Shown here piece after piece: positions 50,211 through 63,039 of a stretch of 64,000 bases of DNA; within the stretch, counting starts at the first letter, position 1; every line of letters starts with the position of its first letter. Origin of the DNA: Populus alba (Eukaryota > Streptophyta > Magnoliopsida > Malpighiales > Salicaceae); the NCBI RefSeq assembly GCF_005239225.2, contig NC_133297.1, positions 11,086,147 through 11,150,146 on the forward strand, given 5' to 3'. A model generated the notes under the pieces. The model was not told where the DNA came from. It saw nothing but the letters and a program-made list of their open reading frames with translations, and searched no databases. The position numbers and the translations under genes are program-made.

Positions 50211-51181
50211 TTATTTGCACTCAGGAGGGGGGCCCTGAGGGAAGCGTCTCAGGTCAGTGCAGTAGTTGTAAATCATGAAATATTTCAGAACCCATCTCAG
50301 TCTTCTTCTACTTGGAGCATCAAGCTCATTGGTTTTCCATGCACCGTCAGAGAAGGCGGTGGAAGGCTTGGAACCACAAGAAGAAGTACCGTAAGACCAA
50401 GTACAGGCATTGGCCTTGAAGTTTCTGTAGTACGCGGTGAAGGGCGCCTTGGTCCAGTCAGTTTTGACCAATCCACCTCTTGTAGCCCAGTCATCAGCAT
50501 TCCAAAGGCTCGAGTAAATCCTCATGGGTTGGCTCTTGGGAAATGGAACTCCTATTGATTCAGCGTTTTTGAACACCCTGATGGGAACACTGTCCACCAA
50601 GAAGCTGAAAAAAGATGGTGAGAAATATCGCGTTAGGAACAGCAGCCAGCTTTTCGAAGCAGAGAATATCAGAATTAGGACAGGATTGATTTATTACATG
50701 ATGTGCTGAGGATTCCAGATGATGGAGTAAGTGTGGAAGTTCCTCGTGGGGTCAAACCAGAGATAGAATTGCTGCTCTCTGTTTCCCTTCCCCTGGGTGA
50801 ATACGTTAGTGTGCAAAATATAAGGGTCGCCACTAAGGTTTCCCAAGAACTCGAAGTCGATCTCGTCATGCGTTGGTCCTTGCGAAGACAACTGCATGAA
50901 AAAAACAAATAAATTACTACTAATTAGACTGTGAATATAAAGGAAATTATAAATAGAAATAACAATTAATTCGTCAACTTAAACTTGATATTAATCTGGA
51001 AGTGGCTGACACAAAGTCACATGCATTTTTTTTAAAAGTGGACGTCTACGTGTTGTTTCCTGAAAGAAAAGTGTGCAGGCAGGGCTGGGTAGTAATCATG
51101 CTCGTGAACTTTTAGCCATGGCCATTTTATTCTACTTTAGATGGAGCTGCTTTCAAAATCATTCTGGTTTGAAGGTGACTG

Positions 51182-51237
<56 letters not shown>

Positions 51238-51538
51238 CAAACTATCTTTTGAAGAATCATCATGCACATACATAGTAGGCTGTTACAGTGCCAGCAGAGT
51301 TGCCAGCGACAAGTTTGAGCTGCATATCAATCCTCCCGAACAAGTACTCCTTCTTGGACTGAAATCCAGACCCGGAAACCTTGTCTAGAGACAAAGACAG
51401 GAGCTGTCCTCCGTTGAATATCTTTGCACGTCGGTCACCCCATGTTAAGTCAAAATCCTGATGGAAGTTGCCTGAAGCAACCACCGCCATGGAGCATACC
51501 ATCACAAACAAGGAGAATCCATTACAAAACAACCCCAT
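50211..51538 (-). CDS. XTH: Xyloglucan endotransglucosylase/hydrolase (XTH, group like XTH22/23)
   Basis: GH16 enzyme of the cell wall that cuts and rejoins xyloglucan during growth. Three exons join in phase to 284 aa: 51272-51538, 50698-50891 and 50211-50604. A signal peptide of about 23 residues ([20 protein letters not shown]...) directs secretion. The catalytic motif DEIDFEFLG is complete at residues 98-106, with Glu99 the expected nucleophile and Glu103 the acid/base. The N-glycosylation site NLS follows directly, as is usual in XTHs. The acceptor region [20 protein letters not shown] and the conserved C-terminal Cys pattern ([10 protein letters not shown], then YNYCTD) are present. It ends GPPPECK, the usual XTH end. 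The start is the first Met, preceded by a TATA box. Hydrolase and transferase action cannot be separated from sequence alone. Confidence 0.95.
51182..51235. repeat. (TA)n(GA)n microsatellite in XTH intron 1
   Basis: About 12 TA units directly followed by about 15 GA units, 37 bases from the exon 1 donor. Confidence 0.95.
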
Positions 51539-51627
51539 TTTTATTTTTTGTTATATCAAGAGAGAAGAGAAGAAGAAATTAAGGAAAGATATATTTGATG
51601 TGAATGTTGGGAGTGGTGGTGGTAGGG

Positions 51628-51633
51628 TTTATA
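51628..51633 (-). promoter_or_regulatory. TATA box of the XTH gene
   Basis: On the minus strand CCATATAAACCC lies about 90 bases upstream of the XTH ATG (51538), followed by a CT-rich leader. This is the standard distance for a plant TATA box plus short 5' UTR. Confidence 0.6.
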
Positions 51634-51811
51634 TGGAGAGTTGTATAGAGAGAGAGAAAGGAATTATGGTTGTGAGAGAAAAGAAGAGATGAGTATGGAG
51701 GAGGTGGGGGACGCGTGAACAATAACTGGTGGAGCTAAAGACCCAAAAGCTGGCGACAGCTTTGCCACAACCAAAGCTGGAAGCTTTTGTTTGTGATCTT
51801 TTGGTGGTTCA

Positions 51812-52000
51812 AAGCAGGTTTATTTTTCGTTTTTTAAAAGTATTTTAAAAAATATATATTTTTTATCTTTTAAATTAATTTTTTTTATATAGTTAGATTG
51901 TTTTAATAAGTTAATATAAAAAATAAATTTAAAAAAATAAAAAAAAAATACTATTTCAATATATTTTCAAATAAAAAAACATTTTAAAAAATAATTATAT
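51812..52000 (+). repeat. Dispersed AT-rich MITE-like element, copy 6
   Basis: Core ATTGTTTTAATAAGTTAATA then TAAAAAATAAATTT (about 51896-51930), with left (TTTTTTAAAAGTATTTT) and right (AAAACATTTTAAAAAATAAT) ends that are approximate inverted repeats. Confidence 0.6.
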
Positions 52001-55000
52001 ATTTTTCTTTTTTTCTTTTCTGGTTTTTAGCATTAAAACACTACGTTTAATAGTTTATAAATTAACTGAATCAGAGATTAATTTAATTTAATTTTAATAA
52101 ATGAGAATTATTAATCCAAATGCTATTAAACAAGAAACCAAAAAAACAGAAGAAAATCATGGGCGGGGGGGTAGGGTCCTTCGGTCATGATTGGAGGAAA
52201 ATGGTGGTGGATGACAGCGGCGTATGGTATGGGAGAATAAAGTTCAATTCTTCTCCTTTCGGACCACCTTTATCACTTGCCCATTCGGATCTTGCCACGT
52301 AACACGGAAAGTTCTAAGCTACTTTCTATTCTTACCATTTATTTCAATATGATACCGGCGACGCCTAATATTCGACAATGGATTAGTGGCGGCTCTCGTT
52401 GCCGAGGAATCTGCGTACGGAGTTAGGCATCTTCTCAGGGTGGTGAAATATTATAAGAACTTTATAAAGCCTAGGGCTTTTTAGTACAGTTAGGCTACTG
52501 TTTACTCTCTCAATTATTATTGCACCTCAATGCACTTATATCTTTATTTTTGTAATTTAGCTATTTTTAAATAATAGCAATTTAATTATTTATAATTTTT
52601 TTGTAGGTTTAATTAAAAAAATAATTGATTGAAGTGAAAACATGCATGTAATATAGATAGTTCTTTAGAATTTTCTTGGAAAGTTTATTTTCATTTGCTA
52701 TATTTTAAAATTATTAGATGATCGGTTTTTATAATTTTTTAAAATGATATTTTGATATAAAATTTTATTTTCTTTAATTTTTAGTTTTTTTTTGTGGGAA
52801 AAAGAGATAGGATTACTGGATACGGATTTAAAAAGAGAAAATTATTGTTAAGAAAAGATTCAGCCACCAAAATAGTCGTATTTAGTGTCAAATGATTTTA
52901 TATGATAAGGAGATTTTTATTAGGTATTTTTTTTACTTTTAAAACAACTAAAAAAACATATCTAAGCTCGAAAAATTTATGGTTTTGAAATGATTTCAGG
53001 TTTTGGATCGATTTTTTATGTTTTTCAAGTTCATGAATTGATTTAACAAGATTTCTAGGGGTGTTGCCTAGATGTTTTGGGTTAAAAATTGGTTGAAAAT
53101 GAATTTTTATATTTAAAAAAAAAACCTCATTTTTTCGGCCAAACTAGCGGCCTGATTCTAGGATTAACAAGCGACGTATTGTCTGTTTTTTGTTACACCC
53201 AGCTACAACGGACGATACGTCGTTCGCCCCATTAAACTTTTTAAAAAAAAAACCGTGCTTGGACCTTTTCTTTATCGGGTCAGGCGTTGGGCCTAGCTTT
53301 ATTTCTTTTTTTTTTTCAATTTGTTTTTATATTAATGACTTTTTGTGTGTATTTTTAAATTTATGTTTTAATTAATACTCTTTCTTTATGACTTTTGGGT
53401 TTTTTTTCCTTCTCTGAATAACGATTATTTTTTATATATATATCATTTCAAATTTTCAATGAAATACTATTCAAGGAGATCTTCTATGAATCCCTATAAA
53501 AAGAGACCTCTAATGATGGAGATGTTAATCAAGATCAAGATGGACGTCCGATGTGAAGAAATTGAGCACCGAAAATATTATCTACATCATCTTGGCGTGT
53601 AGAAGCTTTCCATCCCCTCAATAGTTTTAATTAATGTCACATGCGAGAGATCATCAAATTCATCTTAGAAGATTTTTATCTTAATGTCAAAAACTTATTC
53701 AATTCCAAGTTCAAATTCTAAATTAAATGAGTGGAAGTTTAGGAAATGTGAGAGTTGAGGCCCGTGAGCGTGAGCCATTGGGAAAACAACGGTACCATAG
53801 ATTACTTGTCATGTTATTTTAGTTACTGATAATTAAGAAAAAAAATCAAATCCAATGATGTTAATATTCGAAGAGACAGAAAGACAAGAACTAAGAAATT
53901 TTGATATCATATTTTGGACTTGAAAATTCATGAGAATTTTATTTCTTAATACTCTATCTAAGCTTTGAATTCTAATAATTAAAAAATAAAGAATGTTTTT
54001 TAATAATATTTATAATATTTAAGGTTCGATGGGGAATATTCCAACGTAAATGGGAGGTGATTGTGTTATTGGCTTTACTGCTGGATGCAACTCAGAATTC
54101 TTAATAGTCTTGATGATTTAGCTAAAATACTACTATAACATTCATATTAATTACTTGCATATATTCATATGGAAAGTGAGATGGTAGATGGAATCGGGGA
54201 AATATATATATTGCAAAATTGTTTACTCTAAATTCTCATTCCAAAAGCTAATTGTTGATTATCTTGAGTTAAAATATTATAAATGGAGTATATTTTTATT
54301 AGAAGAGTTTTATTTTTTAGTGAATTGACTTAATTTGACCAGATTAGTAGTAGACTTTTACCGGGGTTTAGATAAAAAATAAAAAAAAAACAATTAGCTA
54401 TTGATATAAGCTCATAAATCCAACCCCATGATCAACAACTAAAGGCAGGTCCCATATAATTAATTAGAGATTATATATATTAGGTCGGTGGTATCATGAA
54501 AATTATTGTCGGAGTGGTTGCTATATACGGTGGGAGAAATATATACAGGCCATTTAATTACAAGAGAAGAAATGTTTAATTTGCATACACACACACACAA
54601 GATTGCAATTAATTTTGAAAAAAGTAATTAGCAGTATGATTACTCATTCATGGGTTAATTAATTAAGTAAGCTGCATTGCCTGTAAGCGCGGCGGTGCTC
54701 CTAATTAGCTAGGGTTTGGGTAGGGCCAACGGCTACATTATTCATATGACTAGTGGGTTCCTTTGAATATGAAAGAGATTCGATTCTAGTTGGAAAATCA
54801 TAGTAGACGCGTGACACCTGTGATCTCTCAAAGCTAAAAAAGAGAAACATCATCCTTGTGGAAAGAAGGAAACATCATATTCATCGTGGAAGATAGCTTC
54901 ACACACCACCAACGTACATACAATGTCTCGACGACACCTTCTTTGTTTGTTTCACAAAAAAAGATGTCGATTCTTCGGTCGTTTATTTTTGAAAGATGGG

Positions 55001-56431
55001 TGGTTTTTTAACGACAATTTGATGTTAAATACCTAAAATGTTATGTTTAGTAATGGAGTGATATTTTAGTTTTTAGAAAATTACGTAAAAACGTTGAAAT
55101 TTCAAAGCATGAAGTAAGCTAAAAATCATAAAGTTCTCACAGGATTATCAATAACTGAATGTGAAGATTTTAACCCATAAAGAATATTTTGCAATCTTAA
55201 AAGGATGATTTGGCCATTTACAAGGTTTGTGATAATTTTAAATTTAATGGGCCTAAAAACTTTTTAAAAACCTAAAAATTTACAGTCTCATGCAACATAT
55301 ATGTACTCAACAGCTCATGAGCTCAACCTAAAAAAAAAACTTAACCCTTATGGACTCAACTCTAGGGAAGAGCCTGACTTTCATGAGTTCAATTACATTT
55401 TGGATTATGCTCTTTTTATACCTCTAAGTGTATAAAAAAATTATCAGTAACCTACCATATTTTCATTGCATTAATATTAGTGTAAAGGATATTTATTTCT
55501 TAATAACCTATCACAAGCCTCTCACACTTCATTGATCAGTTTCTAGGGGATGGATCTGAGGTTTTTCTAGTGCAATATAACTATTTTTTGAAAGATAGGT
55601 ATAAGGTCTCTCTAATTTAATAACACTACTATTTAAGTGATAGGTATAAGATCTCCCTAATACAATAACTTTATTTTTCAATAGATGAACTTGGTCTTTA
55701 ATATCATCTTCAATGAGTCCCCTTCAACCACTTAAAAGTCTTTTAAGTACAAGCTCCACCCTCCAAGAGTTCTCTAACTCAATCTCTAAAAATAATTCTA
55801 AATATAGGTTCACCATGCTTAAGTTCCTCTTAATTATTTTTTAAAAATGAGTACATGCTCAATCTTTTCAGCTTCTTAGAAAAAAAATTTAGTATAAATT
55901 CACTTTTCTTAGTTTCGCCTAGCCAAATAGAAATTATATAACTACATGATGCACCCTCCATGGTTTTCATCAACCTTAAATTATTAATATATAAGTTTGT
56001 TTAAAAAGATTTATTAACTTAATTTTTTTTTAAAAAAAGTACATATTAAAAATATAAAAACAACCGTAAAAGGATATGTACCAAAACCAGCCACAATCAA
56101 ATATTCATGATTATTCAAATATCAGTGCTAATTCAAATATTAATTTACTATAAATCTAATCATATGCTACAAGCTAAAATTGCTGGAATGTTACTTTATA
56201 AGGCGTTACATTCCTATCATAGACAAGTATAATAAAGTTAATAAAGCAGCCAAAAGTTCCCCTTCTACACTCTAAACATAAAGTAGCAAACAAACAAAAC
56301 GGGACAAAGACTTTTAACCATTTCATCTCATGTCCTGAAATTTATCGAAACACCTTAATTCTCCTATGTTCTAGGTGTAAACCTTTTATCAAGTTGTTGT
56401 AGAACTCTTTTGTGGGATACAGGATTAGCTC
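52001..56431. other. Gene-poor spacer, no gene recognised
   Basis: AT-rich with a few more balanced islands (52.1-52.5 kb, 53.15-53.3 kb, 54.65-54.8 kb), none coding for anything I recognise. A short inverted repeat (CGACGTATTGTC against ACGATACGTCG) lies at about 53,171-53,221. A short tandem-like block at 55.57-55.70 kb is listed separately. Confidence 0.5.
55570..55695. repeat. Short imperfect tandem repeat
   Basis: The phrase GATAGGTATAAGGTCTCTCT followed by AATTTAATAAC recurs as GTGATAGGTATAAGATCTCC followed by CTAATACAATAAC, with weaker relatives on each side. The units are about 40-45 bases and diverged. Confidence 0.55.
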
Positions 56432-56634
56432 TGTTTGGTTTTGTGTTTTAAAAATATTTTAAAAAAAAAATTAAATTTTTTTTATTTTTTTCTTTACTTT
56501 AATTTTATATTTTTTTAGTATTTTTAAATCATTTTGATACGTTAATATAAAAAAATAATTTTTAAAAAGTTAAAAAAATATCATTTTAAAATATTTATAA
56601 ATAAAAAATATTTTAAAAAACAATCGCAACTAAA
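56432..56634 (+). repeat. Dispersed AT-rich MITE-like element, copy 7 (best example)
   Basis: The left end TTTGGTTTTGTGTTTTAAAA and the right end TTTTAAAAAACAATCGCAAC read as imperfect terminal inverted repeats. The centre is ATCATTTTGATACGTTAATA then TAAAAAAATAATTTTT (about 56531-56565). About 200 bases, non-coding, and the clearest copy in the window. Confidence 0.65.
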
Positions 56635-57109
56635 TTTTTAAATATATTATAAGTATTATATCGATGGCTAACGTTTACTTACGAGAAGGGATTTCTTAAA
56701 AAAAGAAGGGAAAAAGTTGAAGTTAACATTACGAAGTCCAACTGTTTCATTGCTAAATACAGCCGAGCAGGTTTGGATCGCACCAAAATGAATGAAGGGA
56801 TGTGGCTCCCATGCATCCTTTTAGTGGAGAAATATTGTCACCAACTTTAAGTTAAATCCTGGAATCTGGGTTTGAAAAGAAAGAAATATTGGGGAGCTAG
56901 CTGCAGAATGAAATGACTTCTTGTGCTCTGTGTAGGTAGACATTATTGAAGAATAAGAATCATGGTATCAGAATTAAAGTATGTTTTTGTGGAAGTGATT
57001 AGGTACCACATTAAATTTCCAAAAAATTAGACTGATAATATTGATAGTTTTTGCACGTTGATATACACAATGGCTACAAAACCAATGTCATAGCCTTTAC
57101 ATTACTCTT

Positions 57110-57260
57110 GTTTGTTGTTGTGTTTTCACTTGTGTTTGTCTTGAAAACACATTAAATTAATATATTTTTTATTGTTTTTTTTATGATTTTAATATGCTGA
57201 TATATGTATATATATGACAAAAACTATTTAGATATACTTTCAAGTAAAAATTATTTTATA
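57110..57260 (+). repeat. Dispersed AT-rich MITE-like element, copy 8 (diverged)
   Basis: T-rich left half, centre ATGATTTTAATATGCTGATA, then ATATACTTTCAAGTAAAAAT in the right half; related to copy 7 but diverged by microsatellite expansion. Confidence 0.45.
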
Positions 57261-57415
57261 CCACAATACAAAATATATAGAACTGAAAATCAATAAAAAT
57301 AAGTGTGTGCTCGACTGCAACTCAAGTTTTCCTCCATGAATTCCAAACAAATCGGGAAGATATAAATAGGGTAATTATAGCTATCCAAAATATTGTTTTC
57401 AAGTTAATTTGTTTT

Positions 57416-57463
57416 CAACATCTTCGTAAGGAGTTCAATCCGGAACTCCTTGCGAAGATGTTG
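57416..57463. repeat. Strong 21-bp hairpin with 6-base loop
   Basis: The left arm CAACATCTTCGTAAGGAGTTC pairs with the right arm 57443-57463 over 21 bases around the loop AATCCG. The single DNA mismatch (T against G) would be a U-G wobble in RNA, so the RNA stem is unbroken. No gene is recognised around it. Confidence 0.85.
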
Positions 57464-57621
57464 GAAATTAGTATGAAATGTGAATGGATACAGACAACCA
57501 GCTCATCAAGGAGATGGTCATGATAATTGTCTTAAAGAACTCTGTATCAGGACAACTTAAAAACAGGCAGAGGCCCACCTGGATTATAAACATCCTTCCC
57601 ATAATGCAAACGAGTTATTAT

Positions 57622-57765
57622 TATTATTTTTAATTAATATGGATATTAGGATTAATTTATGTGTATCTTGATTAATTTTATATGTTTTAAAAGTTAATGA
57701 TTATATAAATTTTTAATAATTTAAAATTTATAAGACTTAAACTGATAATCTTAAAAAAAAAAAAA
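57622..57765 (-). mobile_element. tRNA-derived SINE, copy 2 (diverged, inverted)
   Basis: Starts with TTTTTAATTAATATGGATAT, the reverse complement of the 3' end of SINE copy 1 at 26.9 kb, and continues with inverted relatives of its body (CTTGATTAATTTTATATG, AAGTTAATGATTATATAA). Heavily mutated toward AT. Confidence 0.55.
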
Positions 57766-58149
57766 TTAAATTTTAACCAAACTATAAACACGATTTATTA
57801 TTTTGTTTTCATATTCACCGAATATAAGTGGGTTTTTAATGTGTATCAAAACTTGAATCAACGAAGACCCACTCGTTATTATTTTAAAAAAAAAATGCAT
57901 GCTCCGATGGCCGTCAATTGTTAAGCCTGCTACTCTGATAATGATTAGTATTCATGTTGGATTTTCGGTTTATTTGTTTTTATATTTTAAAAATATTTTT
58001 TTTTAAAAAAATAATTTAATTTAAAGCAAAGTTCAGAACGGTACAAACTATGAGCTGGAGAGGATACGTGCATGTGGCCCAGGCCATTGCAATTTTATAA
58101 AGAAGCTTCGGCATGGGGCACAAGAAATCCTGTAAAGCAAGGAGGGTGT

Positions 58150-58292
58150 ATTTTGAACTTATTAGATTTTAAATTTGCTGTGTTATAAATTTTATTAAAA
58201 ACTTATATAATTATTAATTTTAAAATTTTAAAGAATTAATTGAAATAAATATAAGTTGACCCGATATGGTTAACCGGAAAAAAAAAAAAAAA
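58150..58292 (+). mobile_element. tRNA-derived SINE, copy 3 (diverged)
   Basis: The body ATATAATTATTAATTTTAAA then AGAATTAATTGAAATAAATA, TAAGTTGACCCGATAT and an A tail at about 58,279-58,292 follow SINE copy 1 in order and spacing, with many C-to-T and G-to-A differences. Confidence 0.5.
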
Positions 58293-59979
58293 TCATGTCA
58301 CGTCAATTCAGGGAAAAGGATTGGGAAGCCGCGATAATGACGACAGTATGGCTAGCTAGTTGGGCATATCAGTTGGTACGCTGAAAGCTGGCTGGGTTTT
58401 GGATACGTATCTTCCAAACATGGGCAAGAATCCTTGAAGACAATCTCCCTGGGTACATGGATAGAACAGACAAAAATACTGTCAGAAAAGTCTCCTCCAT
58501 TAATATCACCTGCACCACCTCTCCCTGCCGACGTCGTTGTTACCCCGTGAATCCATCTCCTGGCTCTATAGCTGGTACAGAATCCAATAATTTGTATACA
58601 GGTGTCTTGCATTGATCTGGAAATGTGCAAATCCTTCCGCGTTTTGATTTCTCAATCAAGGATTTTTATTAAATACTTGATGAAAAAAAATTCTAAGTTT
58701 TTCTTGTAAGTACAGATGATGCATACGCCACATGAACAGATGGGAGGCATGAGCTGTGCATTCCCAGAATTGATTTGGTTTCTCGACTACAATTCATGGC
58801 AAAAAAATGCTTCGTTTTTCTTTCACTCAGTAGAATTATTCACTTGGTCGCAATACCAAATGTTTCTTGCAGCATCACACTATCCTCCAGATGATCAATA
58901 TATCAGAAGTAGAACAACTATGAGAAAACAGATTGAGCCTTTCGAAGTTTGAAATGCTAAAACAGAACCTGGAAAACTGGAAAATCGGAGAATCCATCAT
59001 CGGGTTAGCCAGCTCGTTCCCTCCCCTGCAACAAAAGTAGCATGAATCGATCATTGTTGATACACACGCATGCAGAGACTCATCGTTTGTAAGGAAAATA
59101 AAAGTGAAAAAGCGAAGGTCTTCTGGTTTAATTTGCATGAAATATTTTACAGAGAGAAATTTTACAAGCAGATTTACATTGACAATATTTTCAGATATTT
59201 GGCGAGAAAACAACATAAAATGGCAGCGGTGACAGTATTAAAGGTATGATAACAAAGTCATAGTAGTGGTAGTGGGGTAGTAATGGTGATAGGGTGGTGG
59301 TGACGGTGGAAATAGTGCTCAGATTGTGGTGATTTGATGAGATAATGACACGGTGCAGTGGCGGTGGTGGAAGTTATTGGGTGATGCTGCTAGGAGAGAT
59401 TATGAGATGATAAGTAAAATATTTCCCCATCTTCATGAGATAAATTTTACCCAGATTTGATGTTTTTTATAGGTATTTTTTGTTTTTTCCCGTTAAAAAT
59501 ATAAAATAGCTGCCATAGCCTCCTTTTTTATTCTTCATAATGATTTATACATAACTTAATTCTATTGATATGTGTGTGTGAATTTTCTATATTATTTTAT
59601 TATCACTGAAAATGGGAAGTAATAGAGAAAAAAATAAAAAATGAAAACAAAAGAATATGCGCTGTCAGTTCCTAAGAATAGAGATACTAAACGGGCAAGG
59701 AAGCAGGCCTGAGCCACGAAGCTGGTTGGCAATGGAGCCCATGTTTCCAGGCCCACGTGCATCCAGCACCCAAAATGTCCTGTTAAGGATTTCTCCTTAG
59801 GAAGCAAAGTTGACAAAAAGAAGAAGAAGGGGGGAGTGAGAAGTAGAGGGAAATTGAGACGGAGAAAGATCAACGACAAAAATGTAAGCAAGAAATAAAC
59901 ATAAATTATATTGTTTAGTTTATTGTAACAAATTGGGGTGGGGGGGGGGGGATTAGTACAAACAAAAAAATATACATAA
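58293..59979. other. More balanced spacer, no gene recognised
   Basis: From 58.3 to 59.2 kb the composition is less AT-rich and frames of about 80-110 codons occur on both strands, but none has a recognisable domain or conserved-looking composition. A GGT/GTG-rich stretch lies at about 59,260-59,400. These may be transcribed non-coding DNA or old gene debris. Confidence 0.4.
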
Positions 59980-60192
59980 AAACGTTTATTTTTGCGTTTT
60001 CAAGAGTGTTTTTAAAAAATTTAAATTTTTTTATTTGCTTAACTTAATATTTTTTTTGTAGTGTTTTCAGATCATTTTGATACACTGATATCAAAAGTAA
60101 TTTTTTTTAAAAAAAAACCCATCATTTTAATGTATTTATGAAGTGAAAAAAACATTTTGAAAAAGCAAACACAACCACATTCCCAAACAGAC
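59980..60192 (+). repeat. Dispersed AT-rich MITE-like element, copy 9
   Basis: Core ATCATTTTGATACACTGATA then TCAAAAGTAATTTTT (about 60072-60106); the left end TTTTTGCGTTTTCAAGAGTG and right end ACATTTTGAAAAAGCAAACA are imperfect inverted repeats. Confidence 0.6.
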
Positions 60193-62530
60193 TTTATACA
60201 TAAATAAACATGAGATTGATATCAACACAAAATCATAGCATGTATATTAAGTCAAACAATATCTATGTACACACGTTTAAACCAAGATAAGAGAAACATA
60301 TTTAACTTGTTAATATATGTTAGATAATAAAGTTTTTGTTGTTGCCAATGATAAATCATTTATTTTTAAGATTTTATTGCTCGACTTCTTCATGTAAAGC
60401 TTATTGTAATAAACCTCACAAAATTTCAACAACATTTTAATTTAGATGTATTTTTAAATAAAGTATTTAAAGCAAAATAGATAGATTCAATAATATCTCA
60501 CAAAAATAAACTTAAGCTCTATATTTTGGAGAAATGCGTAAGGTTAAAGAACAAGGAGAAAAAAACTAAAATCAAAACTAAAGAAAAATTCATAATAAAA
60601 TTTGAAATTGTGGTCATAACAAAATGTCTTTTGAGTTGAAAAAAATCGGGTTTTGTTGGAAAAAACACTAAAAAAACTTACTAGATTTTTACTTCGATGA
60701 GTTTGACAAAACAGTGGGATGGGCTTGAATAATAATTCTTTATGCCTAAATCTAGGTAAAAATTTTAAATTGGTAAAAAATAATAATTTTGTGGCTTCAA
60801 AAAATATTTTATGATGAATTCAAACTCATTCCCCACCCAGGCCACGAGCATTAGTTGAGCAACTTACTTTCGCTTGGGCATCTCCCATTTAAAAACTTGG
60901 ATACTCCTTAAGTTCAATCTTAACTATTCAATTATCTACTATATAAATACTATAAAAATTTTATTTTTAATTTTAATATGGATAGACTTTCTCGGATTCT
61001 GAGTTTCATCAAAGTATATCATTTAAAGATTATTTAAAATTTATTTATTATTCACCCATAATTTATTCAAATCATATTAATATTTCATTAGATAATTCTA
61101 TAATTAACGAGAAACTGCTTTTTACATTGTCTGTTCACAGTGTTCTTTGAATAATTTTTTTTTATAAAAAAACCTACTAAATTGACCTGATGTTATTGCT
61201 TGGGTTATAAGCTTGCTATATAATGGTTTATATCATATATTTAGACTCGGCTTGTCTAAAGGCCAAGTTCTGGATTTTGAATAGGTTATTGAATCATGTG
61301 GATTAATTTTTTTAAATTAAAATGACATTGTTTTAGTAAAAAAAAATAAAAAATTAACGGATTGCAACTGAGTTTTTTATTAAGTCTTGTCAGGTCATAC
61401 CGAGTTTTTTCTTTTTATATTTTTTCTTCAACTCGGCCTGGTTTCAGTCCCGGATTAGCTGGGTCCTGGATCAACTCATTAAACCAAGACCAGATTTTAA
61501 AACTATAATTTATATACAGTGATTCCAGCTCCGTAGCCTCTCTAGCCGACTTTCTAATTGTCAACTAACAAATTCCAACTAACTTCTAACTAGTTAACAA
61601 TCTTCACACGTCAATTCCCCTTGTGCAATCATGGCGAGTATGAAATTGCTTCTGAATTTACCTCCCAGTTGTTATCACCTAATCTTCTTCTTCAATCCTT
61701 GGCTTGCAATACATCCAAACACAATTTTTAAAAAATACCCAAATCAACCCTCACTCGCATTGAAATTTTCAAGTTACTGTTTTTTTTTTTACCATGTATT
61801 AAATTAGTTCGATTAATTTGTACTCGATTATTTAGATTTAAGTTACCCAATAAAAAAAAAACATGAAAGTAAACCAATTAAAAATAAATTAAATAAACCC
61901 CATTGGTGTTTTGACATGGGACTGGATTTTTTGCTTTGTGAATTGCTATTATATAATGACATTTTTTTTATTCACTGAAAAAATTAAATGGACTTTATTC
62001 GGGGGATAAATAATTTTTCCCGAGAGATTCATTTGTGATTATGAAATTAATTGGGGTTATAATGGTCTATTATTTTTTTTATAGTTAAATCATAGCTTGA
62101 GGAGGCTTTTAGAAAATAATAAAATCACTTCACGACCATTCAAGCAAAACAAACTAAAGAACACGCTAAGGAGTATTTTGATTTTTTCATCATGGTTTTA
62201 CATTATAATCTATCAGAATCATGACAAATCAATATTCTAACATATAAAAATAAATAAAAAGTGGACAGTGCATGAATCCTAGTGAGTGGACGATATCTGT
62301 CTCCTTCATACCAAATGTATTACATCTTAAAAACACAACCGTTGTGTTGTCTGATAATATATGAAATTCGCGGCGGTGGGTCGGCGGTGAAATTATTTTC
62401 TCCTCTATTTTTTTTTAATTTTTCTTAAAATTCATGTTGGGTAAATCAAAGTTTAGATCTGTCTCTTTTATTTATTTATTTATTATTATTGTGGTTCTTT
62501 TTTACTGGTATTTATTTGTTATTGTTTAGA
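60193..62530. other. AT-rich spacer with one repeat relic
   Basis: No gene recognised. At about 61,230-61,505 a less AT-rich patch (TTTCAGTCCCGGATTAGCTG, then GGGTCCTGGATCAACTCATT) resembles the decayed CCGGGTCAACCC-type repeat common in poplar spacers. The remainder is AT-rich. Confidence 0.45.
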
Positions 62531-62558
62531 ACCAAGAGAATCTGTATTTTTAAAAGTG

Positions 62559-62930
62559 TTACAGTGTGATTGATTTGACTGATGATCTAGATCCACTAAA
62601 AAAACCCTCCAGAAAAGAACAAGATCTGGCCCAACAACACCCCCACCACCTACCATCCAGCAGAACAAGAGACGGCACAGGCGATCCTACCCCCACCAAA
62701 CCAATAATAATCTTGACTTGGTTCATCGCCGTGATCTCGTCCGTCGATCTAAGATTCCAATCTCTGTCATTATCGTTGCCAACAAGCCACTTGTCGTTGT
62801 ATCGTTGGCTGGCCCACGTCATTTATAAACAAGTAATCCAAACCAAATCAGGGCAGGTAAATGGTCCTCGAGCAAGGAGTTACAGGCGTAACTGTGTTTG
62901 GATAAAATGTTGGTGTAACTGACTTTTCAA
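62559..62930. other. Less AT-rich orphan island with frames on both strands
   Basis: About 370 bases with balanced composition and open frames of 118 codons (plus) and 87 codons (minus). Neither shows a domain I know. CCACGTCATTTATAAAC at about 62,814-62,830 looks promoter-like (CACGTC core and TATA). It may be the 5' region of a gene or a captured fragment. Confidence 0.3.
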
Positions 62931-63039
62931 CTGTACAGGAGTAGTGAAAACCAAGTCAAGAAAAGATCAATGTATTTATTACCTGTCCTCACTTTAATTT
63001 TAATTAAAAAATAACTGAATCATGTGGAGATTCGGGTGT

